A DNA stretch of 64,000 nucleotides. Origin: Chiua virens. Taxonomy: Eukaryota > Basidiomycota > Agaricomycetes > Boletales > Boletaceae. Numbering within the stretch: position 1 is the stretch's first letter; each line of letters begins with the position of its first letter. The DNA lies in the NCBI GenBank assembly GCA_019787685.1, contig JAHNUO010000004.1:1984001-2048000 (forward strand). The letters are read 5' to 3'. Position numbers and translations under genes: made by a program. A model generated the notes under the pieces. That model worked only from the letters and a program-made list of their open reading frames with translations. It made no database searches and was not told the origin of the DNA. Shown piece by piece: positions 35,292 to 45,448 of this stretch.

Positions 35292-35320
35292 TAGTGCCCC
35301 GCGACTTGAGTGGCCACGTG
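35292..35320 (-). promoter_or_regulatory. Shared upstream box, copy 3
   Basis: Reads TAGTGCCCCGCGACTTGAGT on the + strand, then GGCCACGTG. It lies about 114 bp upstream of the first exon of the reverse gene at 34177-35178. Preceded by GAGGGAAAGAG, then CGTGCGAAT and TCTTAAG, as in copy 2. Confidence 0.55.
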
Positions 35321-35472
35321 AGTCTTGTGGAATTACCCGGGCGGAGCGTCAAACACTATTTAAGCCACCGCTCGAGAACATACCACTCTTTCTTCCGCTC
35401 AACTACCTAGATCCTAGCACCATGTACTTAACTTTGTAGTAGTTTTTTTTTTCACATTCCCTCAATGTCACT

Positions 35473-35577
35473 GTTGGTCGGGTGCATTGCAAAACGCCAT
35501 TGGTGCTGCCGTATCGGCGAATATGAATTGGTCGGGTGCGTTGCAAAACCCGGCGCTGCTGTATCTACGAATAATAA
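35473..35577. repeat. Two-copy direct repeat of about 50-55 bp
   Basis: TTGGTCGGGTGCATTGCAAA at about 35473 recurs as TTGGTCGGGTGCGTTGCAAA at about 35529. The two copies continue in parallel through GCTGC-GTATC to CGAATA. It lies in the 5' region of the forward F-box gene. Confidence 0.6.
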
Positions 35578-35947
35578 GAGCACATTGTCATAGATACTAG
35601 GTACGCCGGACGAACAACAAGCTTATGCCAAACAAAAAAGCTAAAACCGATTAGTACACCCAGCAATTGTAAGTTCTCTCGGCAAAGATGAGATCTGCTA
35701 TCTTGAACATTGATCAGCAGGACACCGCTCGCTCGGTAAAGGCAATCACATCTCCCGAGGGGAAATATGGAGATCGGCGGTCTCATCCAAGTTCTTGCCG
35801 ATCACGATGGAGGTCCGTCTGGCCACATTGGTATGTCCTAGTATGCTCCCTTTATTGTCTGCTCATCCGGGACATGCGGCATTACCAGGTATTTGAACGC
35901 GGCCGTTGGACCACTCAGCTCGACTCACAAAAGTTCCGTTTTCACCT

Positions 35948-38260
35948 ATGGGTAACATATTCAGTCGACTTGTTCGCGAGGCACAGACTTTCACATTACT
36001 CGCGCAGGCATTGAATTTCTGGCCAAATTCTCCGTGCCTTCGCTCTCTCCTTCTTGTCCTTCGCACGCTATCCACTTCCTCTTCTGAACCCACACGGAAG
36101 TGGCAAGATTTCGCTAGGATTCCCGAAGCTCCTATGCCAAGTTCCTCGTCTGAAGGTGTGGCAGCCCCTTCTACGCCATCTTTCCCCGCTTCTGGTCTCA
36201 AACGCAAGCGAGAGGATTCTGTGGAGATCCTCAAAGTACCTTCCTCGAAACGCCCTCTTTTGGACACTATCCCCCTCCCTTCATCCGAGTCTCCGCCATC
36301 TCCGAGTCTCCTCGCTTCTGGTCTCAAACGCAAGCGAGAGGATTCTGTGGAGATCCTCGAAGCACCTTCCTCCAAACGCCCTTTTTTGGACACTATCCCC
36401 CTCCCCTCATCCGAGTCTCCGCCATCTCCGAGTCTCCTTGCTTCTGGTCTCAAACGCAAGCGAGAGGATTCCGTGGAGATTCTCGAAGCACCTTCCTCCA
36501 AATGCCCTCTTTTGGACACTATCCCCCTCCCTTCATCCGAGTCTCCGCCATCTCCGAGTCTCCTTGCTTCTAGTCTCAAACGCAAGCGAGAGGATTCCAT
36601 GGAGATCCTCGAAGCACCTTCCTCCAAACGCCCTCTTTTGGACACTATCCCCCTCCTCTCATCCGAGTCTTCGCCATCTCTCCCTGCTTCTGGTCTCAAA
36701 TGCAAGCGAGAGGATACCGTGGAGATCCTTGAAGCACCTTCCTTCAAACGCCCTCTTTTGGACACTATCCCCCTCACCTTATCCAATCCTTCGTCGTCTC
36801 TCCCTGCCTCGGGTCTCAAACGCAAGCGAGAGGATTCTGTGGAGGCGCCTTCCTCCAAACACCCCCTTCTTGACACTACATCGGAGCGTCTGGCCCCCTC
36901 TTTGCCACATCCTGCCTTGGAACTCGCGTGCGAACGACAAGGTTCCATTGAGATCACCGTACCCTATCGCTCGATTCCTCAGGTATGTATTATGACCGTT
37001 TGGTGGATTCTCCACTCATATTTTGTCACTCAGAGCACGACATCGATTCTTGTGCTTCCAAATGAGGTGATTTATCAAGTGATCGGTCTTCTCGAAGTTT
37101 GTGATTTGAAAGCTTGCAGTCAGACGTGCATTCTGCTCAGAGAAATTGCTGGTCCTCTCAGCCTTGCAGCTACCGGTTTTAATCCGGCTGGGCGTTTTTG
37201 GCTCCCAGTTAAAGAGAATCAATATGAAGCCCTTCTAGTCTGGATACGCTTGGATTCCTTTTTGGTTCCACGGGGTTGCTTCTTTACGATTACTCAGGAC
37301 TCTCATCTCCATGCCCTCCTTGTCTTTCTGCACTCACCGCGCGTTACTGGTGTTCGCACTGTCTATCTCTCGTTGGAGGGAAGCTCCCTGTCCCTGTCTT
37401 TGATCTCCCTTGTCCTCAAAGAGATCAAGTCGTTGAGATGCCGTGAGCTTTCCTTCACCGGTGTGTCACCTCCCCCCAATCACCCTCTCCGTTTCCCTTC
37501 TCTGAAGGGAAGAGGGACTCATCATGCGGATAGTGAACTCAGTACCCTTCGGCTCAATACCAACTTCGCATTCAGCCCACAGGTTATTGCTTTCACTGTA
37601 GACATCCTCATCAATTCCCCCCTTGAACACCTCTCTCTCCGCGGGGTCGAGCTTCCCCGCCAAGTGTGGGGCAAGCTGCTCCGCACATTAACTTTCCCCC
37701 GCTTGCAAAGTCTTCAGATACACTATGAATGCCCTGCTGGCGACCTTCTGGCGTTCTTGGACCGCCACCCCTCCCTGCAGAGGCTCGACATCTGCACTTA
37801 TGGAAAGCAAGAATCCCGGTATCGAACACGACAACTCCGAGTCAACCTTCCAAAGTTGAATCATCTTGGCGGCCCCCCTGGCTACATCTGCATGATCGCT
37901 AAGCACCTCCAGACTCCTGAAGTAGTTCAGTCGCTTTCCGTGTCTCTGGTGGACTCCAGTTCCCAGCGGCCACTCATCTCTCGTATTTTGGATTGCACCC
38001 ACTACTTTCCAAAGGCGTCTCATGTGAGGATCGCGTTCTGCCAATTCAGCCATATCCCCGAAGCCAGTCTCCAGGTTCCCGAATGCGAACAACGGATCTG
38101 CGATACCAGGGCGCTCACCATCGATTACCCTTTCTCTCTTTCGTTGTTCAGAGAGAGTAGTAATCTCTTGGTAGGTTGCATCAGCTCTTTACAAAATCGT
38201 TGGACTCAAAGTCCTGGTAGCCACACTGTGGGACATGGCTTTCATCATTTCCATCCGTAG
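35948..38260 (+). CDS. F-box protein with tandem NLS-bearing repeats
   Basis: Probable F-box protein with an unusual N-terminal half. The ATG at 35948 starts MGNIFSRL, which matches an N-myristoylation signal (Gly2, Ser6). From about residue 80 to 310 there are six tandem repeats of 42 then 40 residues, each with ASGLKRKREDS (a basic nuclear-import-like patch), EAPSSKRP and LDTIPLPSSES. A 51-bp intron (36983-37033) leads into an F-box (LPNEVIYQVIGLLEVCDLKA, about residues 350-390) and a region with leucine-rich character (LRFPSLKG, LEHLSLRGVELP, FPRLQSLQI). The intron is a multiple of three and free of stops, so retention would add 17 residues. About 753 residues in all; the last 30 are unlike the rest and may hide another intron. 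The F-box suggests SCF ligase recruitment. Confidence 0.72.
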   Translation: MGNIFSRLVREAQTFTLLAQALNFWPNSPCLRSLLLVLRTLSTSSSEPTRKWQDFARIPEAPMPSSSSEGVAAPSTPSFPASGLKRKREDSVEILKVPSSKRPLLDTIPLPSSESPPSPSLLASGLKRKREDSVEILEAPSSKRPFLDTIPLPSSESPPSPSLLASGLKRKREDSVEILEAPSSKCPLLDTIPLPSSESPPSPSLLASSLKRKREDSMEILEAPSSKRPLLDTIPLLSSESSPSLPASGLKCKREDTVEILEAPSFKRPLLDTIPLTLSNPSSSLPASGLKRKREDSVEAPSSKHPLLDTTSERLAPSLPHPALELACERQGSIEITVPYRSIPQVCIMTVWWILHSYFVTQSTTSILVLPNEVIYQVIGLLEVCDLKACSQTCILLREIAGPLSLAATGFNPAGRFWLPVKENQYEALLVWIRLDSFLVPRGCFFTITQDSHLHALLVFLHSPRVTGVRTVYLSLEGSSLSLSLISLVLKEIKSLRCRELSFTGVSPPPNHPLRFPSLKGRGTHHADSELSTLRLNTNFAFSPQVIAFTVDILINSPLEHLSLRGVELPRQVWGKLLRTLTFPRLQSLQIHYECPAGDLLAFLDRHPSLQRLDICTYGKQESRYRTRQLRVNLPKLNHLGGPPGYICMIAKHLQTPEVVQSLSVSLVDSSSQRPLISRILDCTHYFPKASHVRIAFCQFSHIPEASLQVPECEQRICDTRALTIDYPFSLSLFRESSNLLVGCISSLQNRWTQSPGSHTVGHGFHHFHP
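36178..36880 (+). repeat. Coding minisatellite, 126/120-bp units, six copies
   Basis: Landmark TCTGGTCTCA (or close variants) recurs at 36191, 36317, 36443, 36569, 36689 and 36809, so three periods of 126 bp are followed by two of 120 bp. Both are multiples of three, so copy-number change does not shift the frame. Units differ by only a few bases, showing recent expansion or homogenisation. Confidence 0.9.
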
Positions 38261-38484
38261 AAAGCATTGAATTAGTTACAGATGATCTGGAGATCAATCA
38301 ACATGTCTGTGCTGAGTTTCTAGCACACTCTCCCCCTAGGGAGGGTCTGCGTGTTAACATTTCCTCCCTCTAATGCCAGCTCTCTCGATTAGTATGCAGA
38401 TTCATTGATAACCTCTTGTAATAGTATTTTGTACATCCCCTCCGACGTGCTTGGTTGTATTATTTACACAGTTTACTATCCCAT

Positions 38485-41400
38485 TCACGTCATGTCAATA
38501 CTGTTCAACGGTTTTACCACTAGGAGTCCGTCCTGCCAGATCATACTGATCGCATGGGAAACAATGCTCTTCCCAGAGACGACTTCCAAATTATCTCTCC
38601 CCTTCTCCTGCCACAATGCAGCGCCGAAGTCTCTATATGCGAGGAAGGGGTCTTTTACCTCAGCCGGCACGGGTAGGTACCTTCGAATTGCGAAGAAGTA
38701 ATCTTCAGCGCCCTGACCTGCAGTGACAGAAAAGATGTACTCGATCCTCCCCGGAAAGGTACCTCCTTCGTGTTCAAAGAAAATGCTCGCGTCCCTCGGT
38801 AATGTTGCATTCGTGGTGTAGCGTGTTCCCGCAATCGTACAACGTTTGTAGGTTTTGATCTTATCGTCCAGTGAGCTCTTCACTCCGCTAACTTGCATTG
38901 CGAGATATACATCCTTCGGTGGCGATCTTTCCTCTACTTTCCCCTCGATCTGAAATGCCGGTTCTTGATCTGGGTCAGGAAGTGAAAAGAGACTGATGGG
39001 AGATTCGAAAAATGTGCGCTCGTGCACTGCTGCACACCTCTGCATGATTGCACCTGCTTTCCGGATGATTTCAGGGGAAATTGGGTCAGTCAGCATGGCT
39101 TTCATTCTTGCCGCTGCACAGAAGCGGACCAGCATAGTTTCCTCCAGTTCCCCTGGCCCTCAGTTAGCATGCTTTCGTCTCGAAAAATACAAGCTTACCC
39201 ATTTTATGATTAGTCTTAGTTTTTTGCAACATGCCAATAATGCGCTCGAAGGGGAACATCCACCAACCACGCATTGGACCGTATCTGGTGAAAAACTCGT
39301 TGATGTGTAATGCTGCATGGTGATTTGGTCGCCAGCGAAGCTTCGGGAAAATGTCCCTCACGCTTTCAAGGTATGCCTTCATGTACCGCTTGTACTGATG
39401 ACCGTGGATTTCTGAGGTTACATGGGAAGTGCCCCACCTTACTGCCATGGCTAGGAGCATCGTGCTGTGAGCCAGTTTCTTTCTCCTTGCATCCTTCTCG
39501 TTACCTCCGGATTCATCAGACCCCCACAATCGGCACAATATCACCGGAAGGTCAAACTCGATCGCCGACCGCCATTGCTCAGCCTTCAGCTTTCCGTGCT
39601 CTGCGTCACCAAGGTTAGTGGGTGGGCCCCTCTGCCATGTCGGCCGTACAATGGAGTCCAGGTATGTCTGGATCTCGCCGATCTCTTTGTTGACCAATGG
39701 TTCACAAGACTTCTCGTTAGCCGCCAGAGACGTTTCACATTCATCAACAAATTCGTCTCCGATGAGGGGAACCATCGGGTGAACCCGGATCTCATCGACC
39801 CCTGGAGTGGTGTTCTGAGTGGATGAAGACTTATGTGAGGTAAGTTTAAAAGTTACAAGTACTTCGTTTGTGTATCTCACCAACAGTACTTGAATCAGCT
39901 CTTTTTTCGTAGGATATTTGCGTAACGATTTGACCGTATCAAGTATGCCGTTCTCGTCAACCAATGCCCGCAAGACAGATGCACGTAAGCGGGTCAGTGC
40001 TGTTGTGGTCGGTTTCCCTCTGAGAATGGTCCTCCCTTGATCCAGTTCTGCCGGGCTCGCAGGCTCGCCGACAGGCTTGGGGTTATGGCGGCGTAAGTCT
40101 TGATTCGCCTGCTTGTCGACAACGATCAAGTCTCTGAAATGGAATTGGGCTAATCCCAGGAAGAGGTTGTGCATGCCGTCTATCACCACGAAGCGAGTGG
40201 GGTCCCAGTACGGCAAGCGAAGCAACTCAGACCACCGCACTCCAGTCTCTTTGAACATCCGATCCCTCTCCGTTTGGTTTTTAGCGTCTCGCCACCGCTC
40301 GGCATTCCTCAAATGTTCCAATCGTGTTCATCGCCTCCAGTGATCGCATTCGAAATCGCTGATCTCTGACTTCTGTAACCAACAGAGATTGCAAAGATGC
40401 TTTGCAGTTGGCGCAGCGAAGCCGGTGGTCTTCCGGGCTGCTGGTAGGTCATTGACAGCCAACGCAATTACGGACCGGACAAGGCGACCGGTGGGATGAC
40501 CAGTAGTTCTTGAAAACCACGTGCCACTCTGCCAAGCAGGCAAGAAGTAGTCAACGAGGGGCCGTAAAAAGTGGTTTATTTCGTCCACGGAAGGCTCTCG
40601 GGGACCGGGTATGACGCCTACTAGGTAAATATTTTCTGCCTTGTAGCGGAGACTTGGAGGGAGGTTGAGGAGTGCCATCGACATCGACCCTACCGATTTC
40701 CTTTTCCCAGAGATCTTGTTGGTGTGCGGGTTGAACCAGTCTACAGACAGACTCCAGGCAAGCCTAAGATCGCTCCTTTTCAAACCGTCCATGAACAGTT
40801 TGCCATCGAGTCCGTTGATCTCCGTTATTGCAGTACCATCCTTCACGTCCCAGAGCTGATGCCTTTCATTCAACATAGTCCCTCGTTCCAAAGCTGCCTC
40901 CATTCCAGGGCGAGCTAACATATTCGCCATGAAGTCCTTGTAGTCATGTACGACAAATGGTTTGATCGGTACGTGGATTTTCTCCCCATTCTTTCGGATA
41001 GTCTTCACTAACGCTTGGTTGCATATCTTCCCACCTGGATATTTCTGATATGTGCAGCGGTCTGGATAAGATTGGCGCTTTCTGTTGGGGGACTGCAATG
41101 GGGCATGTGTGTAGGAACACCGTATGCAGGTTGCATAAGTGACTGTGGCGGGTTGGAGGTCAAATTTTTTCTGGATGGTGCGTATGTCACCAGGAATGAA
41201 TTTCCTGTTCGACTCAATTGAGCCAGGAGAAAAGTTCTCTTTATTGCCACCCAGTGGAGTCGACAGAAGAAGGTTGAGGAACTCCAAGAGAGCATTACAC
41301 CACGGCCGAGCAACATGTCCGAAGACGTCCAAAATCGCTGCAACAAGCATCGACAACAAGATAGCCGGGTTCGCATTGTGGAAGCTCTGCTGAAACTTCT

Positions 41401-42047
41401 CCTCTATCAAATGTGGTAAGCAATCAGTATCGTGATTTTGGAAGCATTAACTTGCCAGTGTCGACGAATTCTGCAGAAGTCTCTCCATGGAGGAGGTCCT
41501 CTGGGCTCCGAGCAGCCAAGGTCCCCTTAATGCTTGTTATCGCGAGTTGAACCTGGGCTAAGTTCTCTCCCAGCTCACTGCGAAGGATCTCGTTCACCTC
41601 ATCCCCGCTGGTTTCCATTTCTGCAACCTTCTGTGAGTGCTCTCTAAGCCAACTCTCTTCGTCCGTCAGGGCCACTAACACCTTATCTTGTGCCCCCTGC
41701 GCATCCAGTCTGTCTACCATTTGGGAGATTCTCTTTGTGCGCAAGTGTAGTTCGTGATCAACAAGAGCAAGTGTCGTGAACGTCTCATTTGCGACAGTCG
41801 GATCAAGGGATAAGTTGCTAGGTTGTCCCGACATATCGCCCAGTGGTGAAGGATCATTGATGGTTAACTTGCTAAGTCGTCCTATTATATTGTCCTGTGT
41901 ACACGTATTTCAGCGAGATATTGCAATCCACGCCATGTTACTCACTGTATCATCCATGACAAGGATTTCGTACTGTCCTTCGGGGCCACTGATCGCCTTT
42001 ATAGGGTTACTCCGAAAACAAACTATGACCACGAAGCTACAAGACAT
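38485..42047 (-). pseudogene. CACTA (EnSpm) transposase of the Tnp2 family, one in-frame TGA
   Basis: DDE-type transposase of CACTA DNA transposons. Exons 42047-41946, 41894-41456, 41403-39199 and 39152-38485 join in phase to 1,138 codons. Family landmarks are AENIYLVGVIPGPREPS, VDEINHFLRPLVDYFLPAW, VNDLPAARKTTGFAAP, LLRLPYWDPTRFVVIDGMHN and YGPMRGWWMFPFERIIGML. The second intron uses a GC donor (GCAAGT at 41455-41450), the only phase-correct choice. A single TGA at 40328-40330 stands between DHWRR and TRLEHLR; CGA would give Arg. Otherwise full length, so activity was lost recently or depends on another copy. CACTA-type termini were looked for on both sides and not found convincingly. Confidence 0.88.
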
Positions 42048-42669
42048 TGAAATTACAAGGCAAAATCATAATCCCCTTGTTCCTATCGGAGGTAGGGTTG
42101 CTGAGCTGAGCCATAACTGCCGAGCCGAGCCATAACTACTGTAGCCGCTGTAACCAAAGCCGTAACTGACTTGTTCCCTGATATGACACTTGACAATACA
42201 TTGTTCCCATTTAGGCTGCCTTTTTTTGTTTTCTCCAACTCTTAAGGTAATGTGCGAAATTATCTATCAGCCCTCATCTCTGCGTCTCTGCACTCTCTCA
42301 CTTAGCAAAGTTTACCCAATGGTCTTGCGAAAAAGTATTCCGAGTGGTGGTCGGGCTACAATGAAGGTAAGTCATGAACTACTGGTGCATGCATGATGGT
42401 CATTCTCTGACTGTCTTTCATTAGCCACTGATTATTCCATCGCGTTCTGTCAAGTCTCCTAAGAGACAGCACCTTGTCAGTTAACAGCAAATTCTCTACC
42501 ACTTGCTCTCTTATGCGTAGTCTAGACACCACTCCGCCCTTGGTGGGCTCACCCACTGGCAGAAATGACCAGCTTTTTATTATGTGTTGCACTTCTAGGT
42601 CTAGTGGCCTACCTTGCAGCATTAGGATGCCATGCGATAGATGCCAGTGTCATGTATTTGGTGAAGGGG
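42048..42669. other. Upstream region of the transposase, no gene
   Basis: No supported ORF. Contains a short repeat of GAGCCATAACTGC/GAGCCATAACTAC type at about 42108-42140, which could be subterminal transposase-binding sites. This is inference from repetition and position only. Confidence 0.4.
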
Positions 42670-42712
42670 CCGACCGCGGGCCCCTGAGTGGACCCGGCAG
42701 TGGGCCGCTCTA
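42670..42712. repeat. Cluster of GC-rich short hairpins (right)
   Basis: Contains CCGCGG, GGGCCC and arms of the GAGTGG/CCACT type. Read on the reverse strand it shares CCCAC, 4 bases, GGGTC, C, ACT and a following CCGCGG with the cluster at 23729-23783, so the two are in inverted orientation about 18.9 kb apart. Confidence 0.45.
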
Positions 42713-43139
42713 GCATATGCTCCAACCTATTTAGACTTAGCGATTAAAAATGTCTATTTCTCATAGTTTATACATATCCTTGATTTGTGTTGAGATTTGT
42801 GTGCCACATGCACGCAATCTGTTTATGTACTTAACATTGCTAAATATGATTTCGAATAAAGTTGCATTCATAGAAGGAAATTAGACAAAAAATTGTCTAT
42901 GTACATACTGGACATCATTTGCCGGATTCGTGTTAAATACAAAAAAGTACATATTGTATGACATGTGTAACCTATCACAATCATTCATTTTCTCAATTTG
43001 TCGAGCTCGATAAGTTCATCCATCAAATTCAGTTATATAATTAAAATTTGTTTGAGATATGTACCTAGGGCAAATCCTCTTATTTAGTTTGAATATTTTA
43101 TTCAATATTTATGGACTTTGTCACTTCGACTTTTTTGTT
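42713..43139. other. AT-rich block, right side
   Basis: About 430 bases of AT-rich non-coding DNA just outside the right hairpin cluster, mirroring the block at 23280-23728. No ORF or gene-like composition. Confidence 0.4.
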
Positions 43140-43257
43140 CGTGTCTCGGGTGTCACCTTCTCAACCTCTCGCCTGTCGGAGTGCTAAAAAAGGGCTTATC
43201 CAAGCTTTGTGGCCAAATTCGGGCGCGTAAAAGAAGTTTCTGAGGCCTTGAACGAGC

Positions 43258-43659
43258 TTGAGGCAAACCGGGGCACTTCAACAATCAAACCGGATGACCA
43301 TCGAGGAGCTCCTTAACCCGGCTGAAGAGGCCGACCACATGTTCCAGGCAACGGACAAAGACATTTACAACACGGTGATGAGTGCAAAGGTGGCGCGGGA
43401 AGAGGCGGCTGGAGGCCTGGGTGGCAACTTCTGGCCAGACGATGTAGATGATGAACCTGTCAAGCCAACTCGCACCCGCATGGAGGCACTCCAGGCCGCA
43501 CTGATAGTGGAAGAGTACATCAATGAGTTCGATAGTCCATATGCGTGCAAGGTGGAGTCAGTGCCACACTCACTTGCAAAGTGACAGACGAGGTTTTTGG
43601 ACCCGGAGATGAGAGACTTGAAGGACACGAAGCTCACAAGCTATTTCAGACGTACATAG
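43258..43659 (+). pseudogene. C-terminal end of a pogo/Fot1-type (DDE1) transposase
   Basis: Reads MTIEELLNPAEEADHMFQAT, then TRTRMEALQAALIVEEYINE and, after an in-frame TGA at 43582-43584, QTRFLDPEMRDLKDTKLTSY, ending FRRT-stop. The tail layout (acidic linker, conserved EAL-x-AA helix, closing TSYF) is typical of pogo/Fot1-like transposases of basidiomycetes. Catalytic domain and DNA-binding domain are absent. CGA at the stop would restore Arg (LAK-R-QTR). A matching 3' terminal repeat follows at 43793. Confidence 0.6.
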
Positions 43660-43792
43660 TCTATTTTCAACGGTAATACAGTCTTATAGGTAGATAACAT
43701 CATTTTTAATGTCATTCGTCCGTCCATTTTCGTTCTCGCTCGGAACCCATACTCTGTTATAACCCATACTCTAAGCCCTATCCCGAACGGTA

Positions 43793-43814
43793 TGAGTTAT
43801 ATCAGAGTCTACTG
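43793..43814. repeat. Probable 3' terminal inverted repeat of the pogo-type element
   Basis: Reverse complement begins CAGTAGACTCTGATATAACT and is followed on the + strand by TA. CAGT-type termini flanked by a TA target duplication are the hallmark of pogo-like elements. The left repeat was not found in the window. Confidence 0.55.
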
Positions 43815-43960
43815 TAATGCGAATTTCCCAAATGAAATTCAATTTGACATTAGATTTAATATTGGATTTGCTCGATCGAAAATAACTTTGATACTCGACT
43901 CGAGCACTAAATTGAAGAGGATGCGACGAATACGACTTGTTTCCCTTGAATCTGGACTCC

Positions 43961-44332
43961 ATGGATCCAAAGTCTGTCATCACGACACTTGTCGAGCTGG
44001 TACATTGCGCTCCGTTGGAGATATTGTGTCAACTCGCTTCAGCATCAATTAACGATGACTTGCCGCACGAGTTTATTGCGACTTTGAACTCGGGTGAAGA
44101 GAAACTCGACGCGATGTGAGCATGTCTTGTCGTATCAATCCTCACTGATGGGCGCGTCGTTCCGCGTGTTTTTCAGCTCCGAGCATCCCTTGCGATGCTA
44201 CATCGCCAGGACTCTGTCATCATCGCAGGTACAGGCCCCGGGAAGGCACTTTGTCTATTGATTCCCATCCTCCTGAGCCCAGAATTAATTTCCATCACAA
44301 TATCTCCGTTGAAGCGTCTCTAAACGACCCAG
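43961..44332 (+). pseudogene. RecQ-like DEAD helicase, N-terminal fragment
   Basis: First exon MDPKSVITTLVELVHCAPLE up to a donor near 44118, then an exon after TTTTTCAG reading LRASLAMLHRQDSVIIAGTG, PGKALCLLIPILLSPELIS and ITISPLKRL. This is the start of a RecQ/DEAD helicase core. The P-loop is altered (GTGPGKAL where GTGxGKT is expected), and a TAA at 44321-44323 follows KRL, where CAA (Gln) would fit. The rest of the helicase is missing. The splice phase between the two exons does not fit perfectly. Confidence 0.5.
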
Positions 44333-45448
44333 GTAAGTGCTACTATTACAGGTCTACCTAATATACATTGTCATGCTGGTCGTCAGGTACTTGAGGCGCC
44401 GAGTCGTTGATCAGTCCGCCGTTCCCTGTATGCTGGTGCCATTTCGCGCATCATTATGCATCATTGTGGTATTAGCTGACCTAATTGTTTCCGATCCAAG
44501 TAACCTCAACAAGGTGTCGTGTGCGTGCGCGATCGTCACGCAACTATACATTGATTGATAAGGTAGTTCCAGTGGCACACGAACTGGATTTAATGTTGGC
44601 TCACGTTTCTGTAGGGCCATCTTTATCTCTAGGCGCAATTCAACAGAGCGTCTGGATGGCGACGTCGACTCCGTGTGTGATCATCATCTGCAATGAGAGG
44701 AATCACGCGATCGAGATAGCAGTCTGCAAGGGTCCTCAACGCAGTGCATGCTCTCACGCAGCTCCCTGACCAAAGCAAAGAGCGGTAGACGCCTGTCTTG
44801 GATTCGTACTCATTTTATTCCTACTTTCGGAGTCGAGTACCCACTGGAAACCGCTTTGTCGTCAGAAGAACTGGTAACTAGCCCGTCCCGTTGGCCATTC
44901 TTTCCGTCTCTCAGATTGCCACATTTCTCGATTCTCTCACTAGCCCCGCATAACCGGTTTAACTTCTGGGTCCGATCGTATGTCTGAAGGCGGCATCCGA
45001 AAGGGACCGGTTCCGAGTTACACTGAATGTTTTGGGATGTTGAAAAGGACGTACCATTGCTAACCGCTGCTGTGCGTAGTATTTTCGATGCCGAGATCAG
45101 AGTCACCATGATGAACGCATTTTGAGCCAATCATCGTATCAGACAGACTTGAAATGGTGGGCCTCGCTCATTCGAAGACCTGATGAAAATATTGCCTGTC
45201 TTGGCGTGTTGGATTTCAAGCCATCCTTGATCTCCGCGGATCATATCTCTGCCATTCAAAAGTTCTGATTCTGATTCTGATCAGGTTGGAAGGTATGCCG
45301 TCAAATCGCTCACGTTTTGATATGATGCACATAACGCAATGTTCTATGAACGAATGTATTCAGTGCTCTTATAAATACATGATTTTTGGGAAGGTAATCC
45401 CTCCCTATCGCACTTCTCACCGCAGCTCAGTTTGCATCTATCGGGATT
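44333..45448. other. Gap with decayed sequence, then a duplicated promoter
   Basis: No gene supported. The last 170 bases form the 5' flank of the first DUF6533 copy: GGTTGGAAGGTATGC at about 45283 and CTTATAAATACATG (TATA-like) at about 45368. Both recur before other copies of the family. Confidence 0.4.

Noticed and set aside
23687..42606. CACTA at 23687 and TAGTG at 42602 as the ends of the Tnp2 element
   Set aside because: The next bases do not form an inverted repeat (CACTAAATTT versus CACTAGACCT), and the flanking triplets do not match as target duplication.
44337..44558. Hydrophobic 73-codon ORF (VYLIYIVMLVVRYL) as a membrane protein
   Set aside because: It lies directly behind the RecQ-like fragment, starts inside its likely intron and has no continuation. 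Probably chance.
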